Shown: positions 1 through 8,903 of the stretch, in pieces
Numbering within the stretch: position 1 is the stretch's first letter
Layout: each line of letters opens with the position of its first letter
Assembly (NCBI RefSeq): GCF_041893525.1
Contig: NZ_CP169071.1
DNA: 64,000 nt
Direction: 5' to 3' (one strand)
DNA from: Phaeobacter bryozoorum
GTDB taxonomy: Bacteria; Pseudomonadota; Alphaproteobacteria; Rhodobacterales; Rhodobacteraceae
The notes under the pieces: model-generated
Told to the model about the DNA's origin: nothing
What the model saw: only the letters and a program-made list of their open reading frames with translations
Databases searched by the model: none
Program-made: the position numbers and the translations under genes

Positions 1-2
1 AC

Positions 3-1787
3 AAGGAACGCTTCCGGGTTTATGGCAGCAAGCTGGTGCTGGGGCGTCTGCTGGATGACAGCCGTCGCGGCGCTGACGTGGCGCCGGTGCGGATCCGCGC
101 GGGCCAGACCCGCTGCCGCGTCGCCTTTGTCGGGCGGATGGTGCATCAGAAACGCCCGGTGGTGGCGCTGTCGATCATCCGGCGGCTGCGGGCCTGGGGC
201 AAACGCAACGGCGTGGATTTCCGCTTTGATATGGTGGGCGAGGGCCCCTATCGCGGCGCGGTGGAACATCTTTTGACCCGCTACCGTCTGGCGGATGTGG
301 TGCATCTGCATCCCGCAGGCACCGATGTGCCGGGCCTTCTGGGGCAGAGCGATATCCTCCTGGTGCCGTCCTCGAACGAAGGGCTGGCGCTGGTCTGCTA
401 TGAGGCGATCGAGGCCGGCTGTGTGCCGATCTGCTCCGATGTGGGGGCGCAGGCGGAGATCTGCCCGCCGGAGACGCTGGTGGCCTGGTCGCCCCTGCAG
501 GCGGTGCGCGAGAGTGTCGCGGTGGTGCAGCGGCTGTTGCGCGAGGAGGGTTTTGCCGAGGGGGTGGAGGCCGGTCAGCGCGCCCGGATGCAGGCCTTGC
601 AGAATGACCCCTCGGCGCGCGAGGTGCTGTCGCAGCTGTATCGTGATGCGCTGGCGGCGGTCGCGGCGGAGAGGCCGGGCAGCACACCTGCGGCGGCAGA
701 GCGCCCCGTGCCCCCAAGCCCCTATCTGGAAAAAAAAAAGCGTAAGCTCTGGCTGCATATAGGGTCGCATAAGACGGGATCGACTTCGTTGCAGATCGCG
801 CTGCGACAAGGCCAGATGCAACAGACCTTGGGCAGCTGGAGTTATCTGCATGCAAAGCCCCGGGTCGATTTCAACCCTCTCATCCGCAATCACAAGATGG
901 GAGGGAACATGTATTCCGAATTGCGCTGGCCGTTTCTGGAGCGGCGCATGGCGGATGCGGATCAGCGGGAGTGTGGCGACTGTATCATCGCGACGGAAAT
1001 GCTGTTCTGGCTGATGAACCCGAACGATATCCGGGCATTGCACAGGCGGCTGCGTGAGCATTTCGACGAGATCAACGTGGTGGCCTATCTGCGCCGTCAG
1101 GACACATTGGCGCTGTCGCACCGCAAACAGGTGATCCTGGGGCAGACGGCCTATCAGTTCTATGGCGCGCAGCTGCAGGCCTTGCCGGTCTATCGGCCGC
1201 ATATGATGCGCTATTTCGACTATGCCACCAAGCTGGCGCGCTGGGAGGAGATGTTCGGGGCCGGGAATGTCACCGTGCGCCGCTTCCAGCGCAGCGATCT
1301 GGTGGGCGGCGACACGGTGCTGGATTTTTACAATCTGGTGGGGCTGACGCCGCCGGACAATCCGCCGCGTGACAACGAGGCCTGGTCGCGCAGCCAGATT
1401 CTGGCGGGGCTGTGGCTGCGTCAGCAGGGATTTCCCAAGAGCAGTTTTGAACAGATCCTGCGGGAGCTGCCGGAGGATGGGCCGTTGTTGCCGTCGCGGG
1501 CGGAGATGCAGGGCTTTCTGGCGCGGTTTGACGACATCAATCGCAGGCTCGCGCAGCGTTATGATCCCGAGGGGCCGGAGAGCTTCTTTGATCTGGAGTT
1601 CGACCGCTACCCGGAGGTGGCCAATGGTGGCCGCACAGCGGCGGGCGGGTTTGACGGTGATCCGGTGCTGACAAAAGAGCTGTTGCAGGAGCTGAAGGCC
1701 GGGGCCGAGGCGGAATGCGCCCGGCAGGATCTGGCGCGGGATCCGCTCAATACGGCGGATCAGCTGCTGGATCTGGTGGAGGCCTGA
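3..1787 (+). CDS. Glycosyltransferase (GT4) - sulfotransferase fusion, 5' truncated
   Basis: The reading frame is open from base 3, before any start codon, so the gene begins outside the window. The first half of the visible protein is the C-terminal lobe of a GT-B glycosyltransferase. It has the E-x7-E motif (NEGLALVCYE), which binds the sugar nucleotide in GT4 enzymes. After an Ala/Pro-rich and then Lys-rich linker (KKKRK), a second domain starts near visible residue 240 with KLWLHIGSHKTGSTSL, a P-loop-like 5'-phosphosulfate (PAPS) binding motif of sulfotransferases. The fusion suggests that one polypeptide adds a sugar and sulfates the same glycan; this is inference. The gene is followed at once by a terminator-like hairpin and converges on the RTX gene. 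Family assignments are good, substrates are unknown. Confidence 0.8.
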   Translation, partial: KERFRVYGSKLVLGRLLDDSRRGADVAPVRIRAGQTRCRVAFVGRMVHQKRPVVALSIIRRLRAWGKRNGVDFRFDMVGEGPYRGAVEHLLTRYRLADVVHLHPAGTDVPGLLGQSDILLVPSSNEGLALVCYEAIEAGCVPICSDVGAQAEICPPETLVAWSPLQAVRESVAVVQRLLREEGFAEGVEAGQRARMQALQNDPSAREVLSQLYRDALAAVAAERPGSTPAAAERPVPPSPYLEKKKRKLWLHIGSHKTGSTSLQIALRQGQMQQTLGSWSYLHAKPRVDFNPLIRNHKMGGNMYSELRWPFLERRMADADQRECGDCIIATEMLFWLMNPNDIRALHRRLREHFDEINVVAYLRRQDTLALSHRKQVILGQTAYQFYGAQLQALPVYRPHMMRYFDYATKLARWEEMFGAGNVTVRRFQRSDLVGGDTVLDFYNLVGLTPPDNPPRDNEAWSRSQILAGLWLRQQGFPKSSFEQILRELPEDGPLLPSRAEMQGFLARFDDINRRLAQRYDPEGPESFFDLEFDRYPEVANGGRTAAGGFDGDPVLTKELLQELKAGAEAECARQDLARDPLNTADQLLDLVEA

Positions 1788-1825
1788 ACCGGTCACCCAC
1801 AGGAAAACGGGCGCTGGACCCTCCC

Positions 1826-1855
1826 CCCCCGCAGGGATCTGCGGGGGTTTTCTTT
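1826..1855 (+). terminator. Rho-independent terminator after the GT-sulfotransferase gene
   Basis: An 8-bp perfect stem (CCCCCGCA at 1826-1833, TGCGGGGG at 1840-1847) with a 6-nt loop is followed by TTTTCTTTG. It lies 39 bp after the stop codon. Confidence 0.75.
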
Positions 1856-1916
1856 GCGCAGTGCAATCCCCCGGCAAAGAAACCAGCACAGACAACAGCG
1901 CTCCCGCGCAAAAGAA

Positions 1917-1939
1917 AAGGCCCCGCAAAGCGGGGCCTT
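1917..1939 (-). terminator. Rho-independent terminator of the RTX gene
   Basis: A 10-bp perfect stem (AAGGCCCCGC / GCGGGGCCTT) with an AAA loop sits 23 bp past the RTX stop. Read on the minus strand it is followed by a T-rich run (TTTTCTTTTG), the classical intrinsic terminator form. Confidence 0.8.
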
Positions 1940-1962
1940 CCCTAAGACTGTGACGGCGCGGA

Positions 1963-3423
1963 TTAGGCGAAGTCGAAGTCGGATGCGTCCAGGTCTGCCA
2001 GGGTCAGGCTCGCCAGGGTCACGGTGGTGTCAGCATCGATATCGAGGACCACACCTGCGCTTGTCTGGTAAGCAATGGCCAGAACGTCGGCCAGGTCGTT
2101 GTAACCCAGACCTTCGACGTTCAGCTTGTCGCCAGTGGTGAAGTTGTTGATGAGGGTCGCACCGCTGTCGTCACGCAGGATGAAGGTGTCATCGTCTGCG
2201 CCACCGTCCATGGTGTCGTTGCCGAGGCTGACATACATCATGTCGGAGCCAGCGCCACCGTTGACGACGTCATCGCCAGCACCGCCGCGCAGTTCGTCGG
2301 CACCAGCGCCGCCGTCCAGATTGTCGTCGCCGTCACCGCCACGCAGTTCGTCGTCGCCAGTGTTGCCGACCAGGGTGTCTTCGCCAGCACCGCCGTTGAT
2401 GACGTCGTTGCCTGCGCCACCGTCAAGGTTGGTGTCGTCGCCGTTGCCGCCGAAGAGGGTGTCAGCACCAGCGCCACCGGTGATGTCGTCTGCACCAGCG
2501 CCGCCACCCAGGGTGTTTGCATCGGTTGCAGTTGCACCAGTTACAATGATGGTGTCGGTGCCATTGCCGCCACGGATGACGTTGCTACCGGCGCCGCCGT
2601 CGAGCACGTCGTCGCCGTTGCCACCGATCAGGGTGTCATTGCCGAGACCTGCGGTAATGGTGTTGTCTTCATCGTTGCCGTTGAAGGTGTCGTTGCCCAG
2701 GTCTTCGCCGCCGAAGTCGGCGTTTTCGTCAACGTTGGCCGCTGCGCCTGTGCCAGCTTCCCATGTGTCGTCACCGGTGGTGAAGGGAATCTCTGCGGTA
2801 TAGGTCACAGTGACGGTACGGGTTTCGGTGCCAGCTGCGTTTGCAACAACAACTTCGTAGGAGAAGGATGCGTCGTCACCAACGTTGCCCTGTGCGGCAA
2901 TCGCTGCGGTGTTCGCAGTGAAGGTCACAGTCTGGGCACCGCTGTTGACGGTGAAAGCACCATCAGCGTTCACGAAGTTGCTGCCAACGGTTGCAATGTT
3001 CTGGCCGTCAACGCTGACGATGGATGCTGCGGTGAAGGCGTTTACTGCCGCGTCCGCACCGTCCCAGTCATAGCTGTTGATGGTGGTCAGGGTCGCTGCT
3101 GCGCCGCTGTTGACGGATGCGGGCTGGATGATGCCCTCGGACGCAACACCGGCTTCGATGGTCACGCCATCAGCCAGAGTGACAGAAGTGAAGCCTTCGG
3201 TCAGCGACGCGCCGGCAACAGTCCAGGTGTCGTTCGCTTCGTCATAGGCGAGAGTGGCAACCTGTGCGACAAAAGTGTCAGCCGCGTTGTTCAGGGTCAG
3301 CGTATCCGCACCACCGTTGCCGTCGATGCTGTTGCCGCCGATTGCGTCGGTCAGGGTGATTGTGTCATCGCTTGTGCTGCCTGCGACAACGGTCACACCA
3401 GCTGCTGCATTAATATTAGCCAT
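1963..3423 (-). CDS. RTX (hemolysin-type) calcium-binding protein, 486 aa
   Basis: An acidic, Ala/Gly/Thr-rich protein with no cysteine. The N-terminal 220 residues are beta-rich and repeat-like. Residues about 220-400 carry GGxGxDxL-type nonapeptides (GGNGDDVLDGG, GGAGEDTLVGN, GGDGDDNLDGG) that bind calcium in parallel beta-roll folds. The end (LADLDASDFDFA) looks like the uncleaved C-terminal signal of type I secretion substrates. The start is supported by GGAG 6 nt upstream of ATG. A type I ABC/HlyD pair at 5.5-8.7 kb is the natural exporter candidate, though the pairing is inference. It probably acts outside the cell as a matrix or adhesion protein. The family is certain; the role is not. 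Confidence 0.88.
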   Translation of the reverse strand: MANINAAAGVTVVAGSTSDDTITLTDAIGGNSIDGNGGADTLTLNNAADTFVAQVATLAYDEANDTWTVAGASLTEGFTSVTLADGVTIEAGVASEGIIQPASVNSGAAATLTTINSYDWDGADAAVNAFTAASIVSVDGQNIATVGSNFVNADGAFTVNSGAQTVTFTANTAAIAAQGNVGDDASFSYEVVVANAAGTETRTVTVTYTAEIPFTTGDDTWEAGTGAAANVDENADFGGEDLGNDTFNGNDEDNTITAGLGNDTLIGGNGDDVLDGGAGSNVIRGGNGTDTIIVTGATATDANTLGGGAGADDITGGAGADTLFGGNGDDTNLDGGAGNDVINGGAGEDTLVGNTGDDELRGGDGDDNLDGGAGADELRGGAGDDVVNGGAGSDMMYVSLGNDTMDGGADDDTFILRDDSGATLINNFTTGDKLNVEGLGYNDLADVLAIAYQTSAGVVLDIDADTTVTLASLTLADLDASDFDFA

Positions 3424-4308
3424 TTTCTACTCCGTAGTAATGCTCGTCGATTTCTGCGAACAAACGCGCCTGCCTTATGCCCGCAAAGGTTTTACCGCTC
3501 TCTGTCTCTCTGGATGGGGGTCTGTTGTCAAGGAAACTTGCGCCAGAGGGGTCAGGAATTGCGGAGATGTCGAAATCGTGCCCTTCCCGCCACGCCGCGG
3601 GGGGAGGGCACGGCGGGGATTTCTGGTGGAGACACCCATTTTAAGGGTTGAAAAGGCGGAGTTTTTTGCAAACTCTATGCCCCATAGGGGGTGCGTTGCG
3701 GCGGGCCTGCGGGAGCTATTGTGGAATGGCCTCTATTTTTGCGGTAGAACTTGACGTTTTGCGAAGATCCTGCGCATTTTGTTAACTCTTTGTTAATACA
3801 TCCTATGAGGGTAGGGAATTCCTGACCCCTGCCATTCCCTCTCCTTCAGGGTGTGTGGTTTTTGCCACCATGGCCGGACAGGCTTTTCATTTATCAACAT
3901 TCCGCCCCGGCGTTTTAAATGACGCGCGCGAATTCTTTCACATTTTATTCGCGCAAAGAGAGCTTTGATTTAAATTAATCGGCTTTTTTTGGGGTAATCT
4001 CCGCCATATGCCGTCGAGAGTTTCACTTTTTCCACACTACGCCCTTTGGTGTAGGAAGGTGGTAGCGCCCCGATGCGGGGAAAAACCGGTCAAATCCGGC
4101 CAGATCTGACGCAAGGGCAGCTGCGCGGACAGAGAATCTCTGGCCCGCTGCCGGGGCTGTGTCCCTGTTGGAGCAGGCCAGAGCAGGCCGGGGGAATCGC
4201 GAGGGCGGGCCGACTGGGGGCCGGCTGGGGGGGCGGTGGTTCGGGGCGGTCAGCAGACTGCCGGGGCTTGCGGCAGGCACATGCCCCGGGGTGGCCGCTG
4301 CAAGCCGG
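3424..4308. other. 885-bp intergenic region, no supported gene; contains the RTX promoter region
   Basis: No reading frame here looks coding. The stretch 3720-4020 is clearly more AT-rich than the genes on either side, with runs such as TTTAAATTAA near 3969. The ribosome binding site GGAG for the RTX gene lies at its left edge. The long 5' region suggests elaborate regulation or decayed sequence, but no specific operator was recognised. Confidence 0.5.
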
Positions 4309-5088
4309 TCAGCCGTAGCAGCGGCTCACCAGCTGGTGCAGGCGGGCGTCGTTGCGGCTTTTCTCGCCGACGATATTGCGCACCGCATCGGGGATCTCTT
4401 CGGCGGCTTTTGCCGTGCTGCCGGTGTTCTCGCGATGCTCGGCCAGTTCGGCCGCAAGACCGTGGCTGCGGCGGAAATGCTGCAGGCTGGCGCCCAGATG
4501 TTCGGTCACGCCGATAAAGCTGTAGTAGCGGTTCAGCTTCTCCAGCGCGTGATCAAAGGAGTAGAAGGCGCCGGTCATCAGCGACAGCTGATAGTCCAGC
4601 GGCAGCGCCTGGGCATAGGCCTCCAGCGTCGGGTAGCGGGCGGCAAAGGCCTCGTGCTGGGGGTGTTTGTCGGAGGTGTTGTAGCGGTAGTTGGACACGA
4701 AGCGGTCCAGAGGATCGCGGATGATGGTGGCGCATTTCAGCGGCAGTTCCTGATGGCGCCAGTACATGACGTCGGACCATGCAAAATGCCCCATCAGCAC
4801 CTGACGGCAGGGGTTGGCCTCATCGCTGCGCCGGTAGAGCGCCTTGCGCGTCTTGTTGCGGAAGGACTGGTTGGTGTTCTCCCAGGAGACCGGGTGAAAA
4901 ATGTCAAAAGCCGCCTGCAGCGCCTTGCCCACCGACATGCCCGCGGTCTTGGGGATATGCATGAACAGGATCACGTCATTGGGGTCGTGATAGGCCTCTG
5001 GCGCCACCAGCCGGGGTGCAAACCGAGCCTCAAAGGCGGTCTCGGCAACGGTCTTGATACCGGAGGTCTGAGAGGAAACCTGTGACAT
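4309..5088 (-). CDS. Sulfotransferase family protein, 259 aa
   Basis: VILFMHIPKTAGMSV near residues 25-40 is the PAPS 5'-phosphosulfate loop of the sulfotransferase family 2 / heparan sulfotransferase-like group. TIIRDPLDRFVSNYRY near 110-125 is the 3'-phosphate binding element (RDPxxRxxSxY). It probably sulfates a sugar of the surface polysaccharide; the acceptor is unknown. An in-frame TTG 78 bp upstream would extend the protein. ATG at 5088 is preferred because a TTGACA box overlaps that TTG and would place the transcription start between the two. GGAG lies 12 nt before the ATG, a rather long spacing. It is divergent from the type I secretion ABC gene. Confidence 0.75.
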   Translation of the reverse strand: MSQVSSQTSGIKTVAETAFEARFAPRLVAPEAYHDPNDVILFMHIPKTAGMSVGKALQAAFDIFHPVSWENTNQSFRNKTRKALYRRSDEANPCRQVLMGHFAWSDVMYWRHQELPLKCATIIRDPLDRFVSNYRYNTSDKHPQHEAFAARYPTLEAYAQALPLDYQLSLMTGAFYSFDHALEKLNRYYSFIGVTEHLGASLQHFRRSHGLAAELAEHRENTGSTAKAAEEIPDAVRNIVGEKSRNDARLHQLVSRCYG

Positions 5089-5511
5089 GATAAGGGCTTG
5101 CTCCACGTTGGGCGGCAGGTGCCGGATGCGCTGTCGGGCCTTAGCGAAGGGGGGGCTGGATGTCAATCTGAGCAGCGGGGAGGCGGCCGGTTTGCGCCCC
5201 CCTGTGGCAGGGCGGCTGCCTGCGGGCGGCCAGTGATGCCGCGCCGCCGCGCCTGCCGCCTATTCTATGAGGAACCGGGAGAGCTGTTTGACAAGGCTCC
5301 GGCGGCTGTGCTTTTGACCCTGTGCAGAGATGCCCGGAGAACAGGGGCGCCCATCGCCATTGGCAGGAGCCATTGTGCATCCGGGCGTGTCCGGGCATAT
5401 CCCCCTGATCCCGGCCCGCTCTGCCCAGATCTTTCTTGCGGGTGGCCGGGTCTCTTGGACTTCTTACTTTTGGTTGCCCGTCCGGGTGACCCAGACAAAG
5501 GCAATACGTCA
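5089..5511. promoter_or_regulatory. Divergent promoter region between sulfotransferase and T1SS genes
   Basis: This 423-bp stretch separates two divergent genes and holds no supported gene. On the minus strand TTGACA (5166-5161), a 17-bp spacer and TAAGGC (5143-5138) form a possible sigma-70 promoter with a good -35 and a weak -10. On the plus strand AAAGG lies about 10 nt before the ATG at 5512. Other elements were not recognised. Confidence 0.4.
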
Positions 5512-7416
5512 ATGGCACGCACCTCGGCACAGCAATCAGGATCGGCGCATAAGGCGGGGCTGGCTGAGATCCGCAAGGCCCGCAGGGGCAACCGCGGCGC
5601 CTTCTGGCTGATCGGCCTGTTCAGCTTCTTTGCCAATCTGCTGATGCTGACCAGCCCGCTTTATATGATGCAGGTCTATGACCGGGTGCTGGGCAGCCGC
5701 TCGCTGGAGACGCTGGTGGCGCTGACGGTGCTGGCGGGATTCCTGTTCCTGATCATGGGCATTCTGGATTACGTGCGCGGCCGGATCCTGGCACGGGTCG
5801 GGGCGCGGTTCCATGACCAGCTGGAAACCCGGGTGTTCAATGCGGTGCAGGACAAATCGGCGGCCGGCTTCAATGACGACATCGCCAAGGTGGGGCTGCG
5901 GGATCTGGAGGCGATGCAGAAGGCGCTCTCCTCTCCTATTGTTTCGGCCTTTTTCGATCTGCCCTGGACACCGCTGTTTCTGGGGCTGATCGCGGTGTTC
6001 CATCCGCTTCTGGGTCTGCTGGCGCTGATCGGCGGTGGCGTGCTGGTGGCTTTTGCCCTGGCCAATCAGATGATTTCCAAGGCGCCGGTCGAGAATGCCA
6101 GCATGATGGCCGCCTCGGCGCATCAGGTCTCGGACGGGATGCGCAACAATGCCGAGCTGATCCAGGGGCTGGGAATGCGCCGTGCGGCTTTTGCCAAATG
6201 GCGGATGCTGCGCAGCCAGGCGGTTGGATCTGAGCTGAGCGCGGCGGATATGACCGGTGGGTTCAGCACCGCCACCCGCACCTTCCGGCTGGCGCTGCAA
6301 TCGGCGATGCTGGGCACCGGCGCCTATCTGGTGCTGACCGAAGGGCTGACACCGGGGGTGATGATCGCCTCCTCCATCATCATGGGCCGGGCTCTGGCTC
6401 CGATCGAGACGCTGATCGGTCAATGGGCTCTGGTGCAGCGCGCCCTGCAGGCGCAGGAGCGGCTGGCGCAGATGCTGAGCGAAACCCCGGAGCGCCCGGC
6501 GCCGATGAAGCTGGCCCGCCCGGCCGCCAAGCTGGAGGTACAGGGCGTGGCCCTGGTGCCGCCGGTGGCGCCGGGGCAGGTGGCCAAACCGGTCCTGCAG
6601 GGGCTGAATTTCAATATCCAGCCCGGGCAGGCGCTGGGGGTGATCGGGGCCTCGGGGGCGGGGAAATCCTCGCTGGCGCGGGCGCTGATCGGCGTCTGGC
6701 ACCCGGTCTCGGGCAAGATCCGCCTCGATGGGGCGGCGCTCAATCAATATGACATGGATGATCTGGGCAGCTACATCGGCTATCTGCCGCAGCAGGTGAC
6801 GCTGTTTGACGGCACCATTGCCGAAAACATTGCCCGGCTGTCGATGATGCCGGATCCCGATCAGGTGGTGGCTGCCGCCCGCAAGGCCGCGGTCCACGAC
6901 ATGATCCTGCAATTGCCGCAGGGTTATGACACGCCGGTGCGGGTGGCCAGCACCCGGCTGTCGGGTGGGCAGGTGCAGCGCATCGGCCTGGCGCGGGCCC
7001 TTTACGGCGATCCGGTGCTTCTGGTGCTGGATGAGCCGAACTCCAACCTCGACAATGAAGGCAGCCAGGCGCTGAACCTGGCGGTGGCCCATGCCAAACA
7101 GGACGGCCGTGCGGTGGTCATCATGGCGCATCGCCCGGCGGCGATTCAGCTCTGCGACCTGATCCTGATCCTCGACAACGGGGCGCAGCGGGCCTTTGGG
7201 GCCAAGGATGCGGTGCTGCGTGAGCATCTGCAGAACCCGCAGGCCGGCCAGCAGAAACCGGCCCCGAAACAAGCCCCGAAACCGGCTACAGTGCAGGTCG
7301 CAGCACAGGCAACAGAGGATGATGCGGCACAGCTGCCGCAGGAGGCAGCCACTTCGGCCCCGGAAACGCCGGTCCAGAAACAGCCGTCTCCGAAACAGGC
7401 AGAGGCAAAAGCATGA
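5512..7416 (+). CDS. Type I secretion ABC transporter (permease-ATPase), 634 aa
   Basis: A half-transporter of the PrtD/AprD type that powers export of RTX proteins across both membranes. Residues about 25-320 are the transmembrane domain, opening with the family-typical LTSPLYMMQVYDRVLGSRS. The nucleotide-binding domain has Walker A GASGAGKSS near residue 379, signature LSGGQVQR near 482 and Walker B LLVLDEPNSNLD near 503. A low-complexity Ala/Pro/Gln/Lys tail follows the ATPase. The frame is open upstream to 5098, but ATG 5512 starts at the family N-terminus and has a Shine-Dalgarno-like AAAGG. It overlaps the HlyD gene by ATGA, indicating translational coupling. Likely cargo includes the nearby RTX proteins and M10 proteases. 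Confidence 0.92.
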   Translation: MARTSAQQSGSAHKAGLAEIRKARRGNRGAFWLIGLFSFFANLLMLTSPLYMMQVYDRVLGSRSLETLVALTVLAGFLFLIMGILDYVRGRILARVGARFHDQLETRVFNAVQDKSAAGFNDDIAKVGLRDLEAMQKALSSPIVSAFFDLPWTPLFLGLIAVFHPLLGLLALIGGGVLVAFALANQMISKAPVENASMMAASAHQVSDGMRNNAELIQGLGMRRAAFAKWRMLRSQAVGSELSAADMTGGFSTATRTFRLALQSAMLGTGAYLVLTEGLTPGVMIASSIIMGRALAPIETLIGQWALVQRALQAQERLAQMLSETPERPAPMKLARPAAKLEVQGVALVPPVAPGQVAKPVLQGLNFNIQPGQALGVIGASGAGKSSLARALIGVWHPVSGKIRLDGAALNQYDMDDLGSYIGYLPQQVTLFDGTIAENIARLSMMPDPDQVVAAARKAAVHDMILQLPQGYDTPVRVASTRLSGGQVQRIGLARALYGDPVLLVLDEPNSNLDNEGSQALNLAVAHAKQDGRAVVIMAHRPAAIQLCDLILILDNGAQRAFGAKDAVLREHLQNPQAGQQKPAPKQAPKPATVQVAAQATEDDAAQLPQEAATSAPETPVQKQPSPKQAEAKA

Positions 7417-8720
7417 GCGATACATCCAAATCCTACCCGATCCGTGGGCTGACCATTGCCGGGCTGCTGGCGCTGGGGCTGCTTGTAGGCGGCATTGGCC
7501 AATGGGCGGCGACGGCGGAAATCTCCGGTGCGGTGATTGCCTCCGGTTCCATCAAGGTGGAGCAGAACCGGCAGGTGGTGCAGCACCCCTATGGCGGCGT
7601 TGTCGACGACGTGCTGGTGAGCGAGGGCGATCTGGTCGAGGAGGACGCGCTGTTGCTGCGGCTGGAGCCGTCGGAGCTGCTGGCCGAACGGCAGATCGTC
7701 GAAGGTCAGCTGGCCGAAACCCTGGCCCGGCGCAGCCGCTACAGTGCCGAACGCGACGAGGCCGAGGACATCACCTTTGCCGAGCTGCTGTTCGAGCTGA
7801 GCGGCACCCATGTGCAGACCGAAGAGCTGATCAACGGTCAGAAACGCCTGTTTGAAGCGCGCCTGGTCAATCTGCGCGCCCGCATCAGCCGCCTGCAGGA
7901 ACGGATCGGCCAGATCCAGAGCCAGATCGACGGCATCGAGGCGCAGCAGTCGGCGCTGCAGGAACAGCTGGTGCTGATCGGCCAGGAGCTGGAAAACCAG
8001 CAGAGCCTGCTGGCACAGGGGTTGGCACAGTCCAGCCGGGTGCTGTCGCTGCAGCGCGAACAGTCACGGCTGCGCGGTCAGGCCGGGGCGCTGACCGCCC
8101 AGAAGGCCCAGGCCGAAGGGCAGGTGACCGAACTGGGTCTGGAGATCCTCAACCAGAAAAGCGCACGGCGCGAAGAGGCGATCACCACCCTGCGCGACCT
8201 GCAGGTGCGTGAGCTGGAGCTGATCGAACGGCGCAATGTGATCCTGCAGCGGCTGTCCCGGCTGGAGGTGCGCGCCCCGGTGGCGGGGGTGGTCTATGAT
8301 CTCAATGTCTTTGCCCGCAAATCGGTGATCCGGGCGGCGGATCCGCTGATGTATCTGATCCCGCAGAGCCAGCCGCTGGTGATTTCGGCGCAGGTGGCGC
8401 CGTCGGACATTGATCAGGTCTATCTCAACCAGCCGGTCAGCCTGAATTTCTCCAGCTTCAACCAGCGCACCACGCCGACGCTGTTTGGCACGGTGAGCAC
8501 GGTATCGGGCAATTCCTTTGTCGATCCGCAGACCGGGCGCAGCTATTACGTGGTCGAGGTGCGGCTGAACAAAGGCGAGGCCGCCCGCCTGCCCGAGGGC
8601 AATGTGCTGGTGCCGGGGATGCCGGTGGAGACCTTTATCCAGACCAACAGCCGCACGCCCTTTGCCTATCTGTTGCAGCCCTTCACCGATTATCTCAACC
8701 GCGCCTTCCGCGAGAGCTGA
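7413..8720 (+). CDS. Type I secretion periplasmic adaptor (HlyD family), 435 aa
   Basis: A membrane-fusion protein linking the inner-membrane ABC transporter to an outer-membrane TolC-like channel. One N-terminal transmembrane helix (residues about 10-32) precedes a lipoyl/barrel-sandwich half (NRQVVQHPYGGVVDDVLV). A long alpha-helical hairpin rich in Gln, Glu and Leu spans about 90-270. The second lipoyl half is RLEVRAPVAGVVYDLNV, and a beta-barrel region (SAQVAPSDIDQVYLNQPV) follows. The start codon overlaps the stop of the ABC gene. No outer membrane partner is encoded in the window. Confidence 0.92.
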   Translation: MSDTSKSYPIRGLTIAGLLALGLLVGGIGQWAATAEISGAVIASGSIKVEQNRQVVQHPYGGVVDDVLVSEGDLVEEDALLLRLEPSELLAERQIVEGQLAETLARRSRYSAERDEAEDITFAELLFELSGTHVQTEELINGQKRLFEARLVNLRARISRLQERIGQIQSQIDGIEAQQSALQEQLVLIGQELENQQSLLAQGLAQSSRVLSLQREQSRLRGQAGALTAQKAQAEGQVTELGLEILNQKSARREEAITTLRDLQVRELELIERRNVILQRLSRLEVRAPVAGVVYDLNVFARKSVIRAADPLMYLIPQSQPLVISAQVAPSDIDQVYLNQPVSLNFSSFNQRTTPTLFGTVSTVSGNSFVDPQTGRSYYVVEVRLNKGEAARLPEGNVLVPGMPVETFIQTNSRTPFAYLLQPFTDYLNRAFRES

Positions 8721-8903
8721 GCCTGTCTGCCCGGCTCTCGCCTCCCTCCTGCCGATCCGGACAGGGGGATATGCCGGGGGGACATGCGGGCGGAAAATCG
8801 GCTGCCACTCCGTCGCAACATGTTTTAGACTGACGCGACCCCGCGCCAAGATACCAGCAAGTTACCAGGGCGCGGCTGATCGCATGAGATTTAAGGATAG
8901 CAG

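Noticed and set aside
3254..3754. Plus-strand open frame running from the RTX start into the spacer
   Set aside because: Half of it is antisense to the RTX gene and the rest has no coding character or ribosome site.
4159..5085. 308-codon plus-strand open frame over the sulfotransferase gene
   Set aside because: Antisense of the sulfotransferase, whose PAPS motifs are clear on the other strand.
5536..7425. 629-codon minus-strand open frame over the T1SS ABC gene
   Set aside because: Antisense of the ABC transporter; very rich in His, Arg and Gln with no recognisable motif.
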